From JBGSIC01 sp041751875 (GTDB lineage: Bacteria > Bdellovibrionota > FAC87 > UBA2466 > JACKAF01): a stretch of DNA of 64,000 nt. The notes beneath the pieces were generated by a model, which searched no databases, was not told where the DNA came from, and worked only from the letters and a program-made list of their open reading frames with translations. Positions 17,507 to 25,633 of this stretch are shown here, piece after piece; position 1 is the stretch's first letter; every line of letters begins with the position of its first letter. Where the stretch lies: contig JBGSIC010000016.1 of the NCBI GenBank assembly GCA_041751875.1, positions 94,740 through 158,739 on the forward strand. Reading direction: 5' to 3'. The translations under genes were made by a program, and so were the position numbers.

Positions 17507-17819
17507 AGGTGTTCCTTAACAACCTTTAGAATGCAGGATCGCGGCCAAAAACTTGAGTCCATTTGCCTCATAACTGGTTGATATAACTAATGCCTTTGTT
17601 GCTGCTTGGGGTGAAATCCGTTCATATCGTAGCCGGGGTGCGAGCGCACTCCCAATAGAACAATTGAATTGAGTACTTACTGTGCCCGGTGCCTGGACGT
17701 TGCCCGCCAGCGGAAAAGCTGGCCTCTTTCCGTTGTATTTACAAATACTTACAACTTGATTGACCTCGCGCCTGACATTCACTAGATTGCGCCGACAAAC
17801 CCAAAACCTGGTGACCTGT
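17507..17819. other. Gene-free divergent region
   Basis: Lies between the leftward 389-residue gene and the rightward gene at 17820. The right end holds a good promoter at 17760-17788. A small hairpin CCAGC-GGAAAA-GCTGG lies at about 17708-17723. An 88-codon leftward frame here has no ribosome site or protein-like features. Confidence 0.5.
17760..17788 (+). promoter_or_regulatory. Sigma-70-type promoter for the 17820 gene
   Basis: TTGACC, a 17-base spacer and TAGATT. Predicted start near 17795 gives a 25-base leader to the ATG at 17820 and excludes longer reading frames that begin at 17760. Confidence 0.6.
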
Positions 17820-18242
17820 ATGCACTACATTTTCTTTCTATTCCTCGCTTTAGCCGCCACGGCGAAGGCAGACTACGAATTCGTAGTGGGCTGCAAAGAA
17901 CTCGACCTCTCTCCCACTTACGTGGAAGCCACCGACGCCATCTTCGGAAAATCCGGAAAAAACAAAGTACGCATTTGTACGCACCGAGCGGTGTGCGTAG
18001 TCATGGGAGAGCGTAAGAAAAAAGTGGTGAAGAAAAAAATGATCAGCTGCCTGGCTGATCCGATCGATGGCTTCTGCCCTCCTCCGATGGAATGCCACTA
18101 TCAGGAACTCGGAATCACGCCTTCGAGAATGGGACACGTCGCTCGCGTAGACGAAATCTCGGCGAAGATAGAAAAGATTCTGAGTCGCGTTGAAGTAACC
18201 GAAGGTCCCATTGTGATCAGTCCGGTTCCGACGAAGGAATAA
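17820..18242 (+). CDS. Small exported cysteine-containing protein
   Basis: About 140 residues with a clean signal peptide (MHYIFFLFLALAATAKA). The mature protein has six cysteines (GCKE, ICTH, VCVV, SCLA, FCPP, ECHY) and a basic patch KKKVVKKK, so a disulfide-stabilised periplasmic or secreted fold is likely. No family recognised. The start is fixed by the promoter just upstream. Confidence 0.7.
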   Translation: MHYIFFLFLALAATAKADYEFVVGCKELDLSPTYVEATDAIFGKSGKNKVRICTHRAVCVVMGERKKKVVKKKMISCLADPIDGFCPPPMECHYQELGITPSRMGHVARVDEISAKIEKILSRVEVTEGPIVISPVPTKE

Positions 18243-18452
18243 TCCCGACTAATCTATCGCGTCGCACCAAAGCTCCATTTGCGGAAACTTTTTCTTTTTA
18301 AGTACCACTTCTGCACCACCTCTGTTTCGTTATCCCATTTTGAAACCAATTTTTCGCGAGCGTTAGGCACAGGAAGTTGGTACGCCCTTTGCTTAAGAGG
18401 CGGACGAGAAGTGAAGTTTGGGTTGTTAAACAAAAGTTTTACGGGGCGGGTC

Positions 18453-18959
18453 ATGAATAAATTCATCTTAATCACATTAGCGGTTCTCTCTAGTATTTCT
18501 CATGCGGCACTCGGAGGCGGAAGCTCTATCCGGTTGACGTTCGAGGAATCAAAAATCAATCATGGCGGACACATCGCCTTTGGTTCAAGCGTGCGTATCA
18601 CGGTGGACGAAGCTGGCCTAGCGAAAGGGATCGTCCGAATCGGAGGGAAGGAAAAGCATGAGATCAACCTGAAAGTTTTTTTGAAAAATGAAATGGCAGA
18701 GATCAATCATTTGATTGATGCTGCCCGCGCGGGCGAACAAGAGGTGCCGAATCCTTCTGCGCCTCATTGCCTTGCGATGCCCAGTAAACGAGTGAACTAC
18801 TCTGCTGATGAAACACTCATCAACCTGTACTCGGCCGAAGTGCCATGCGGAACGTACCAACGCAATGTGAGTCCAGAAGCAGTGGAGTTAGTCTCGTTAT
18901 TGAATGAGCTAATCGATACGCTCCACAGTGAGCTCGATGCTCAAACCCTTCGGCAGTAA
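18453..18959 (+). CDS. Exported protein of unknown function
   Basis: About 168 residues with a signal peptide (MNKFILITLAVLSSISHA). The mature part begins with glycine-rich ALGGGSSIR and has a cysteine pair (PHCLAM and VPCGTY). No recognised domain. A longer frame back to 18279 is not supported: the signal peptide starts at 18453. Followed at once by a strong terminator. Confidence 0.7.
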   Translation: MNKFILITLAVLSSISHAALGGGSSIRLTFEESKINHGGHIAFGSSVRITVDEAGLAKGIVRIGGKEKHEINLKVFLKNEMAEINHLIDAARAGEQEVPNPSAPHCLAMPSKRVNYSADETLINLYSAEVPCGTYQRNVSPEAVELVSLLNELIDTLHSELDAQTLRQ

Positions 18960-18984
18960 TTCGGAAGGGCATTAAGCGGAAGTG

Positions 18985-19019
18985 AAAGGGGGCGCTAGAA
19001 CTCTAGCGCCCCCTTTTTT
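18985..19019 (+). terminator. Strong intrinsic terminator
   Basis: An 11-base-pair GC-rich stem (GGGGGCGCTAG with CTAGCGCCCCC) with a tight loop followed by six T residues, 25 bases after the 18453 gene. Confidence 0.9.
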
Positions 19020-19117
19020 GTCCTCCATGTGCCGGAAAAGCCTGCCAAATCAAGGTTTTGGAAGAGGGGTTGCGTCACCTAACGCCCAGTGTTACAGAGG
19101 GCCCCGCATACTCTAGG

Positions 19118-20818
19118 ATGGCTGTGACACTCTATCGTTCATTCATTTTCGCTCTACTCATGGGGGCATCCACCCTCCACGCTTCGGATTGCGTGATGGC
19201 TCTCTACCTTCGCGCCCTTTTTGACTACACCATGCGCCCGGAATTTGAAGGAGAGCATCGGATGACGCGCGTGGCGCGCTACCCTGGTCTGGACGGCAGT
19301 GTTTTCGCCATTCAAAATCTCGATCGCGTTTCCGAATGGGCTATCTCTAATACGGGGCAAGTCCTGTTTGGCTCAGACACGGATCATTCTCCCTTAGGCG
19401 CACTCCAAACCTATCCCCGCCATCAGCCAGGCGCTTATTTTCTCTACAACACAACTCAGCTGGAAGCGCTTGACCACGTTCCCGCAATTCGGCGATCGAC
19501 CGAGGGCTTAGGGAAAAGCCGCCTGTGCAGCAGTACCGTATTTAATTCCCCTGCTTGTTCGCCTCAAGGCACAGCCTACGCTTACCCGGAAATGGTAATG
19601 AATTCTGTGCCTGGCGGAGAGAGCCGGCCTGAGCATTTTGTCGTCGTCCTCGATCTGGTACAGCGGAAGATCAAGAGGCGCTTCTCCGTAAAGCCCATAC
19701 TAAGCCATCTAGCGAGTGAATCGGGAAGTCTATTCTCTCGTCGAGATTTGACCTTTAGTCCCCCTATCTCTGAACCGTATTTTAGTCAGAGAAAGCTTCA
19801 AGTTCTTTTTCTCGACGAAGAGACGTTGCTCGTTCGGATCCCTCTGGGGAGTTTTGACGTCATTGCGAAGTATAATTTTGTTTACGATCACATCCTCGAT
19901 CACTGGATGACTCGAGTAAGCGACCCCGCTCATGTAGCTCATTTCAGTGCTCACTCGAACTGGATTTTCGACGATGAATTATTGCTCATCCCAGATGTAG
20001 GATGGACTGCTTTTCCTCCCAATGCGCAAGTTCTCCCCATGGGATTTTACGCCACTTTGATCAACACGGGGAACGGTCGCACTCAAGAATATTTCTTTCC
20101 CGAGCGCCCAATCCAAATCCTTCTGCACGGAGAATCTCACAGAATCGTTGCGCTTTACGAAGATCGAATTGAAGTTTTAGATCATCTCTCCCAAAAAACG
20201 GTACGGACCATCGCGAGCAAAACCCCTCATATGTTCCACGCGAGAATCGATTCTGAGGGTTGGCTCGCCTACTACGGCAACAACGCCGACGGTGCTCGAG
20301 TAACAGGGGTAATCAACCTAGAAACTGAAATTCAGGAACAATTTGTCCTTCCGGGGGCACCCGAAAATGCTAGCACGGGTGGTTTTTATCTTCGCCCTAC
20401 CTCATCGCCCGAGTGGGAATTAATTGAGTTCGTAAACTACCCCGACGTAGTTCCCAATCGGCTAACCAGTACTATCCGACGCTGGGATTTCTCGATCCAT
20501 GGCTTTAAGCCCGCAGATGAGTACCCCGGCTTTCCGTTTGGAATTCGCTCCATCGATTTTGGGACCTTTGACCCCACGCTAGCTATCCACACGATGGACG
20601 ATCGCCTTTTTGTGCTTAAAGACCCAACTGACGACAACGACCGAGGCACGCAAGGCACGCGGCCCGTAGATTCTCCTGTTTTCCCTGAACTCGATGGAAT
20701 TAACATTCAGTCCACAAACCTCCGCGGAAAACCTGTCGAACTTCAAGGCACCGGCGGGGGTCAGGCGCGCGATCGGTCTTTCGACCGCCGATTCCCGGAC
20801 GATCGATTTCCCTTTTAA
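19118..20818 (+). CDS. Large exported protein, possibly beta-propeller
   Basis: About 566 residues with a signal peptide (MAVTLYRSFIFALLMGASTLHA). The body has repeated short strand-like segments with patterns such as VFAIQNLDRVSEWAISNTG and GESHRIVALYEDRIEVLDH, which by eye look like propeller blades, but I cannot name a family. The tail is rich in Gly, Arg, Asp and Pro. The start is chosen at the signal peptide; a frame from 19058 adds unrelated residues. Flanked by a terminator on each side, so it is a single-gene unit. Confidence 0.65.
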   Translation: MAVTLYRSFIFALLMGASTLHASDCVMALYLRALFDYTMRPEFEGEHRMTRVARYPGLDGSVFAIQNLDRVSEWAISNTGQVLFGSDTDHSPLGALQTYPRHQPGAYFLYNTTQLEALDHVPAIRRSTEGLGKSRLCSSTVFNSPACSPQGTAYAYPEMVMNSVPGGESRPEHFVVVLDLVQRKIKRRFSVKPILSHLASESGSLFSRRDLTFSPPISEPYFSQRKLQVLFLDEETLLVRIPLGSFDVIAKYNFVYDHILDHWMTRVSDPAHVAHFSAHSNWIFDDELLLIPDVGWTAFPPNAQVLPMGFYATLINTGNGRTQEYFFPERPIQILLHGESHRIVALYEDRIEVLDHLSQKTVRTIASKTPHMFHARIDSEGWLAYYGNNADGARVTGVINLETEIQEQFVLPGAPENASTGGFYLRPTSSPEWELIEFVNYPDVVPNRLTSTIRRWDFSIHGFKPADEYPGFPFGIRSIDFGTFDPTLAIHTMDDRLFVLKDPTDDNDRGTQGTRPVDSPVFPELDGINIQSTNLRGKPVELQGTGGGQARDRSFDRRFPDDRFPF

Positions 20819-20841
20819 GAATTTTCCTTCCAAAATGCAAA

Positions 20842-20872
20842 GAGGCCTAAGCGAGTCAATCGCCTAGGCCTC
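20842..20872. terminator. Bidirectional terminator between converging genes
   Basis: GAGGCCTAAGCGA and TCGCCTAGGCCTC form a 13-base stem with one mismatch and a five-base loop. T-rich sequence follows on the minus-strand side (TTTGCATTTT); the plus side has only a short T pair. Confidence 0.7.
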
Positions 20873-20905
20873 CTTGATGATTCGTATTGGGGGTATGAGA
20901 AATTG

Positions 20906-21160
20906 TTATTTCAGGTCCGCCGGCTTGCGGTAACCAAACGCGACTTTTACGTTCTGTTGTTTGTCGCCTTCGTTCGCTAAAGTTCGGTTCTGTGCCGCAG
21001 CCTTGCATTCGTCATAGGTACCGGCATAGACGTGTTCAAAATTCACAACCTTTTTGCCGTCGAAGTATTTCGTCTGGATGATTAACTTGCAGTTCTTTTC
21101 TTCGGCATTGGCCGCAATAGCTGTAAACAAAATTGCTAAAGTAAAAATGGCTTTTTTCAT
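20906..21160 (-). CDS. Small exported protein with two cysteines
   Basis: An 84-residue protein with a signal peptide (MKKAIFTLAILFTAIAANA). The mature 65 residues contain NCKL and DECKA, likely one disulfide. Its size and TYDECKAAAQ pattern recall small periplasmic proteins of unknown role. GAGGTG lies five bases before the ATG, but this ribosome site is one arm of a nine-base hairpin (21161-21190), so translation may be controlled. Confidence 0.7.
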   Translation of the reverse strand: MKKAIFTLAILFTAIAANAEEKNCKLIIQTKYFDGKKVVNFEHVYAGTYDECKAAAQNRTLANEGDKQQNVKVAFGYRKPADLK

Positions 21161-21190
21161 GTTGCACCTCATACGAGTAATAGGTGCAAC
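21161..21190 (-). promoter_or_regulatory. Hairpin that pairs the Shine-Dalgarno of the 21160 gene
   Basis: GTTGCACCT (read on the mRNA first) and AGGTGCAAC are perfect nine-base complements with a 12-base loop; the second arm contains the ribosome site and ends directly at the ATG. This is the shape of a translational control element such as an RNA thermometer or protein-binding site, or a DNA operator. Confidence 0.55.
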
Positions 21191-21405
21191 GGCAGGGCCA
21201 ACGGTTTTCGTGCCTGTACACAAAGGGAATACTGTAAAGCTACTGGACACCCCGTGCCTGGGGTGACGGGTGTAAATTCAATGTCTTAGTGTCTACTGCC
21301 TAGAGAGTGGTGAGCGTTTTACGGCCCCCGGGCAAGCCTCCCAATCTAATCTTCTCGCCGACAACTCTGGCAAACACCTTGCAATTCCCCTCTGCGGATT
21401 GGTGT

Positions 21406-22161
21406 ATGCGCTTTAAAGCTCACATAGTACTTGGATTGTTTCTTCTGGGATTGCTCGCCCCCTCTCTCGCGTGGGCGGAAGAAACCGAATCGGATAACAC
21501 GCCCTCTCAGGAAACGCCCGTCGCGATTACCGAGGCAAAAAAGGGGGTTTACCGTACCTGCCGAGACGCGTGGGGAAAACTCTCTTGGAAGCAACGAATC
21601 GGCATCGGTGGGTTGGGACTGGTTGGCGCTTACTTTGTTCCCTCTTATAAAGGCCCGGTCGCCCGTGTAATGGGTAAAAAGCACGTCGGCTACGGCATAA
21701 TGCTCGATACTCAAAACATCATGAACAAACTTACTCCAGAGGAGCGAAAGCTTTTCGAGTACCCCCAGGACAATCTCTCCCAAATTCTGCCTATCCTCGT
21801 CGCTAAACTCGATAGCCCTTTCGAACCTGCAAGTAACACCCACTACTTCAATCTACGAAGCGCCTCCACATTGATGGATACCGATTCCAAAACAAGAGGT
21901 CGCGGCCGGCACAAGGCAGTGGCCCTGTGGGCACTCATGCGGGATTTCGGAATCGACGCCAAATTGCAAGTTGCACATACAAAAAAGGGGCACAAGGAAC
22001 ATCAGATCGTTTACTTCCCCGACTCCGATCTCTTGGTTGATTTCTACAAAAAAACGCCGCTGCAAACAGCCTCCCAATTTTGGGCGCAACAGGAAGAGCT
22101 GGAAGAAGGGCTTAAGCTAAGCTCACCCGATTTTGAGCCGTCCTTTCGCGATCATCGATAG
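21406..22161 (+). CDS. Exported transglutaminase-like protein lacking the cysteine
   Basis: About 251 residues with a signal peptide ending near residue 24 (..APSLAWA). Residues 165-215 resemble the transglutaminase core: a helix ending ALWALMRDFGIDAKL, then EHQIVYFP with H199, then LLVDFY with D212, in the places of the catalytic His and Asp. Where the nucleophilic cysteine is expected the sequence reads GRGRHK, with no Cys. If the alignment by eye is right this is an inactive transglutaminase fold, perhaps a binding protein; otherwise it is an unrelated exported protein. Confidence 0.6.
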   Translation: MRFKAHIVLGLFLLGLLAPSLAWAEETESDNTPSQETPVAITEAKKGVYRTCRDAWGKLSWKQRIGIGGLGLVGAYFVPSYKGPVARVMGKKHVGYGIMLDTQNIMNKLTPEERKLFEYPQDNLSQILPILVAKLDSPFEPASNTHYFNLRSASTLMDTDSKTRGRGRHKAVALWALMRDFGIDAKLQVAHTKKGHKEHQIVYFPDSDLLVDFYKKTPLQTASQFWAQQEELEEGLKLSSPDFEPSFRDHR

Positions 22162-22175
22162 ATTACCCCATACTG

Positions 22176-22185
22176 CCTGTATACG
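22176..22185. repeat. Isolated copy of the GTATACAGG motif (inverted)
   Basis: CCTGTATACG is the exact reverse complement of CGTATACAGG at 40986-40995. A single ten-base match could be chance; it is noted because two copies occur close together at 40955-40996. Confidence 0.2.
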
Positions 22186-22224
22186 TTCGTATTTCAGGCC
22201 TTATTCTTGCATTTAATTCGCACA

Positions 22225-23133
22225 ATGGATTTCCGAATGACATTCCTTTTGTGCGTAAGCTGGTGCCTCTTGTCGAGCGCCCAAGGCGTCGCGCAAACGA
22301 TCAATTATTTTGAACCTGCTCGAAAATGTAACAAACACTTTATTGCCTTGCTCGATTTGACCGAAGCGGAACGCCGTTCTCTAGAAGACAGTGAAGTTAT
22401 CTACGCTTTGAAAAATGTTCCGCATGCGAAGCCCCAGACCTTTATTTTTACCGATGAGTTTTACGAAACCAATCCCCATGATCGCACGCCTTGGACTCAG
22501 GGAAACCTTTACCATGAAACCATCCGTGAGCTGCGAACCGGAGACACGCTCAAAATAATGGATGAAGATACCGGGGCCATACAGACCTTCCAGCTGGGTG
22601 AATACTTAGGTGGGGGAAATGCCACCCATGTCTGGGCACTTCAGGACAACCCTGATCTAGCGCTTCGCATTCCGTACGGCGTAGTTACCAGGTTTGGTCG
22701 AACCGATGCCCTGCGCTTCATGAAAAAGTTTAACGAAATGGCAAAGGACCTTCCGGATGAATTTCCCCGCGCCAACGTGGTGACCGATGGAAAAGGGCGT
22801 TTTTCCGTCGTTACCCGCCTTCACAGCCAGGAAACGGGTACCGAGTTTATGAAAAAGATAAGCGGAAGCGGCACCAATAGCAGGGGCCAACTCATCATTC
22901 CGGGAGCAGAAGACCGCAAGAAATTAGAGCAGCTTATCGATTTCACCAATCGGTTTGCCCAGTTTTCACGCGCGTACGACGAAGCCTACACCGATCCTAC
23001 CGATCTCAAGAATCATCGCGAACTTTGGTACAACCCAAAGCTTATCGCTTCGAAACAGACGATTGAGTTGCTTGCACGCCAAATTATTTGGGATTTGAAG
23101 AGTCAGAAGTGGGTGTTGGTCGACTGGGAGTAA
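22225..23133 (+). CDS. Exported protein-kinase-like protein, probably inactive
   Basis: About 302 residues with a signal peptide (..FLLCVSWCLLSSAQGVAQ). Residues 127-137 (YLGGGNATHVW) resemble a kinase Gly-rich loop; the strand that should hold the ATP-binding Lys reads LALRIPYG, with Arg148 instead. NHRELWYN near residue 268 is a poor match to the HRD loop, and the protein ends in WVLVDWE, like the DFG-equivalent of aminoglycoside-phosphotransferase folds. It stops there, so any C-lobe is short. An exported pseudokinase is my reading; the fold needs checking. The ATG at 22225 is preferred to TTG 22207 or ATG 22237, without a clear ribosome site. Confidence 0.6.
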   Translation: MDFRMTFLLCVSWCLLSSAQGVAQTINYFEPARKCNKHFIALLDLTEAERRSLEDSEVIYALKNVPHAKPQTFIFTDEFYETNPHDRTPWTQGNLYHETIRELRTGDTLKIMDEDTGAIQTFQLGEYLGGGNATHVWALQDNPDLALRIPYGVVTRFGRTDALRFMKKFNEMAKDLPDEFPRANVVTDGKGRFSVVTRLHSQETGTEFMKKISGSGTNSRGQLIIPGAEDRKKLEQLIDFTNRFAQFSRAYDEAYTDPTDLKNHRELWYNPKLIASKQTIELLARQIIWDLKSQKWVLVDWE

Positions 23134-23145
23134 TCCCAGCCGACC
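23118..23145 (+). terminator. Hairpin with the stop codon in a GNRA loop
   Basis: GGTCG-A-CTGGGA pairs with TCCCAG-C-CGACC, eleven base pairs with one mismatch, closed by the loop GTAA, a GNRA tetraloop. The TAA in the loop is the stop codon of the kinase-like gene. No T-run follows, so it may protect the 3' end or pause ribosomes as well as end transcription. Confidence 0.6.
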
Positions 23146-23167
23146 TAACCGAATTCAACGAAAGATC

Positions 23168-23674
23168 TTACAGCTTATTGGCAGGTAAGATGAACGGGGG
23201 AACCTTGATATCTTTTGGGTTGATAAAGATTTCACCGCGTTCCTTCGGATGGCAAAATTCCATCACCAACGAATTGAGAAAGTCGGCACCCTTAGAAACA
23301 TTGCGTGCACTGACCATTCTGTTTTGTATTTGAAGAATATCAATACGGACTGCGCCCGAAAGTTCTTCGCGTTCCATGTCCGATCGCATATCCACATCGG
23401 GAGTGCCCATGTCCATTGAATCTACGTCGTTCGCGTCAAAGTCTTTCAAGGCGTCGAGGATTGGCTTGGAGTCGGTAAGTTCACGATCATAAGTTCCCGC
23501 AAGAACGTTGCCTTCCGCGGCGGTTTTATCGGGACCGATGTTGAGCTTAAACTCACACTTTTTCATTTTTTCGCCGTTCTCATGAACGTGCAATTTAAAG
23601 TCGACTCGTTTCGCTTGCGCGAGGCCGGAGAGAGAAAAAACACCCAATACAATAAAGTGCCCAAGAGTTCGCAT
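23168..23674 (-). CDS. Exported protein of unknown function
   Basis: About 168 residues; signal peptide MRTLGHFIVLGVFSLSGLAQA. The mature protein is acidic in the middle (DFDANDVDSMDMGTPDVDM) with cysteines KCEF and FCHP. No recognised domain. AGGTGGG lies six bases before the ATG at 23674; an in-frame GTG at 23683 would begin inside that ribosome site. Upstream (about 23714-23740) GCGTTATA occurs twice, once within the palindrome GTTATATAAC, possibly a regulator site. Confidence 0.65.
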   Translation of the reverse strand: MRTLGHFIVLGVFSLSGLAQAKRVDFKLHVHENGEKMKKCEFKLNIGPDKTAAEGNVLAGTYDRELTDSKPILDALKDFDANDVDSMDMGTPDVDMRSDMEREELSGAVRIDILQIQNRMVSARNVSKGADFLNSLVMEFCHPKERGEIFINPKDIKVPPFILPANKL

Positions 23675-23950
23675 ACAACCCACCTTTCAAATGATAGTTA
23701 TCAGCCGGGGCGTTATATAACAATGTGCGTTATAAGTAAAGGAAACCTGTTCGGCTTAGCGATTTGTTCCACTTTTTCAATAGGTTAGCTAGGCGTTCTA
23801 AGTAGCCTGAAAGACAGGGTAAACGTACTAACCGAACTCGTCTGTACCCCTCCAGAATGCGTTTAACGGGCTCCAGTGGCATCGATGCTGCAGCGTATTG
23901 CCTTAGACCCCAAACTTAAAGCTAGGACTCAATAGCGCCTTGGCTATGCG

Positions 23951-25633
23951 ATGAACAGTAAACGAAAGGACCGACAAAAGTTTAGCTTTTGGATAGTCGG
24001 TCAAGTGGGTTTGATCTGTATTCTCTCAGCGCCCACCCTCTTCGCTCAGTCGCAAAAAGCGGCGTGCAAATATGAATCACTGGTGGACGAAGTTCCCCCT
24101 TTGAGCGATCGCTTTCGTCGCCGGCTAGTCGACGAGATCGTCGAACCGAAACTACGCCATCTTTCGGAAGCCACCACGGCAACAAGACTAGTATCAGATG
24201 ATCAGACAAAAGAAGAAATCGATGCCAGCACCGTACGCGTGCTGGAATGGGCCGAGAAAAATGGCGGGATGGATTTCCTGCTCGCAAAAGCAGAAGCCGG
24301 AGCCGACTTTCCTCATCTAAAAACCTTGGCCGAAACCCAAGCGGCCTATAATGCTCTTTCGAAAAACCACCCTTACGCAGCCATGCAACTGGTGGCCCGC
24401 TACGGGGACGATCTCGTGGCAACTCCCGCAGAATCCCTTCGACGTCATGCCCGCACGATTTTACGAACGGCCCCCGAACGGTTGCGTGATCCAACCCGCG
24501 AATTTGATCGCAAACTGCAGATAGCGGGCGCCCTGGCGACTCTTTTCCGCAGTGGCGTAAAGGGCGATGCAAAGGTTCTTAATGATGGTTATCCTTGGGC
24601 CGAAGAGTTTCCAACCACGACGGCCTTAGTCAACCAGCGCCTCCAACAGCGGTTAACCGCGAATGGTTCTGCTGAACCCACTACGCTACGAGAGTCCTTG
24701 GAATTCACTCGCGCGCTTGTCAAAGACGTCTCGGCAAAAAACCCTGAGTTTGCCTTGCACGTGGATCATTTCGGCCGCGTCGCGCGTCACGTGGTGCAAC
24801 TCGAAGCGGCCTACCGCAAAAAAGCGGGCCTCCCTGAAATGACAGCAGCTCAAAAAGAAGAGGTTTTCCTGAGTATCGCACTCCACGATGTCGGAAAGCT
24901 CTTCTGGCCGGACGACCTAATCGCAAAGAAGCAGCGCATAGGAACCACGGCCTTTAAGGATACGAAACTTGCCTTGCGGCGGGCGGAGGACCAGCGCCTT
25001 CTCTCTCCATCTGAAAGAATCAAAGCGGAAGCGATCCTTGAAACACTGAACGCCGAAATTACAGAAGACGGACTAAAGGCACCCACAGAACAGCAAGTTC
25101 AAATGGTACGAAAGCTCGCCGCTAAAAACATTCTTAGCGAGGAGGAAGCACGACTGCTCCTGACTCCTGATATTCAACTTTCTCAAGCCGAACGCGATAT
25201 GGCCAGCCGCCATTTTAAGGGATACCAAACCCTTTCACTACTGAATCCCGATAACCTCGCCGTCGCTGTGGCACAGAACCATCACAATTTTTTGGACGGC
25301 AGCGGTTACCCTTTTAATCTGAAATCCAAGAGCTTGTCCGGAAGTGAGCCCGCCAGCGCGGCTTTGGATTCCGAGAGGATCACGCGGCTGACCACTCTGG
25401 CAGATATTCTAGACGCTGTGATATCCCCTCGCCCGAACTCCCCCGGCAAACGCTCGGCTGAAGTCGGGCTGAACGTCCTGCGCAAACATTTCGAGGGAAA
25501 AGTCGATGCTGAGGGGCTGGCACTACTCGAGGACCTCGTGCAATCCGCGCAACTCGAGCCTCACGCCACAGAGTTAAATCCATTCAATACTCAATCAAGC
25601 TGGGAAGATCTTCTGGTAGGCCAAGCACGCTAG
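23951..25633 (+). CDS. Exported HD-GYP-type phosphodiesterase
   Basis: A 560-residue protein with a signal peptide (hydrophobic core residues 13-31, cut after FAQ), no second membrane segment, a helical region to about 250, and an HD-GYP-like domain from about 265 to 530. Metal and catalytic positions are present: H273, HD312-313 with K316, H421, HH444-445, the DGSGYP motif near 449-454 and D485 in TLADILDAV. About 100 residues separate the HD from H421, longer than usual. HD-GYP enzymes normally cleave cyclic di-GMP in the cytoplasm, so a periplasmic or secreted form is unexpected: it may have another nucleotide or phosphate substrate, or act in another cell. It shares a CTAG stop with the converging kinase gene. 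Confidence 0.8.
   Translation: MNSKRKDRQKFSFWIVGQVGLICILSAPTLFAQSQKAACKYESLVDEVPPLSDRFRRRLVDEIVEPKLRHLSEATTATRLVSDDQTKEEIDASTVRVLEWAEKNGGMDFLLAKAEAGADFPHLKTLAETQAAYNALSKNHPYAAMQLVARYGDDLVATPAESLRRHARTILRTAPERLRDPTREFDRKLQIAGALATLFRSGVKGDAKVLNDGYPWAEEFPTTTALVNQRLQQRLTANGSAEPTTLRESLEFTRALVKDVSAKNPEFALHVDHFGRVARHVVQLEAAYRKKAGLPEMTAAQKEEVFLSIALHDVGKLFWPDDLIAKKQRIGTTAFKDTKLALRRAEDQRLLSPSERIKAEAILETLNAEITEDGLKAPTEQQVQMVRKLAAKNILSEEEARLLLTPDIQLSQAERDMASRHFKGYQTLSLLNPDNLAVAVAQNHHNFLDGSGYPFNLKSKSLSGSEPASAALDSERITRLTTLADILDAVISPRPNSPGKRSAEVGLNVLRKHFEGKVDAEGLALLEDLVQSAQLEPHATELNPFNTQSSWEDLLVGQAR

Noticed and set aside
17516..17782. An 88-codon leftward frame between two exported-protein genes
   Set aside because: No ribosome site, overlaps the promoter of the 17820 gene and has no protein-like features.
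23982..24572. A 196-codon leftward frame opposite the HD-GYP gene
   Set aside because: Arg/Pro/Leu-rich antisense composition; the opposite strand has a signal peptide and catalytic motifs.
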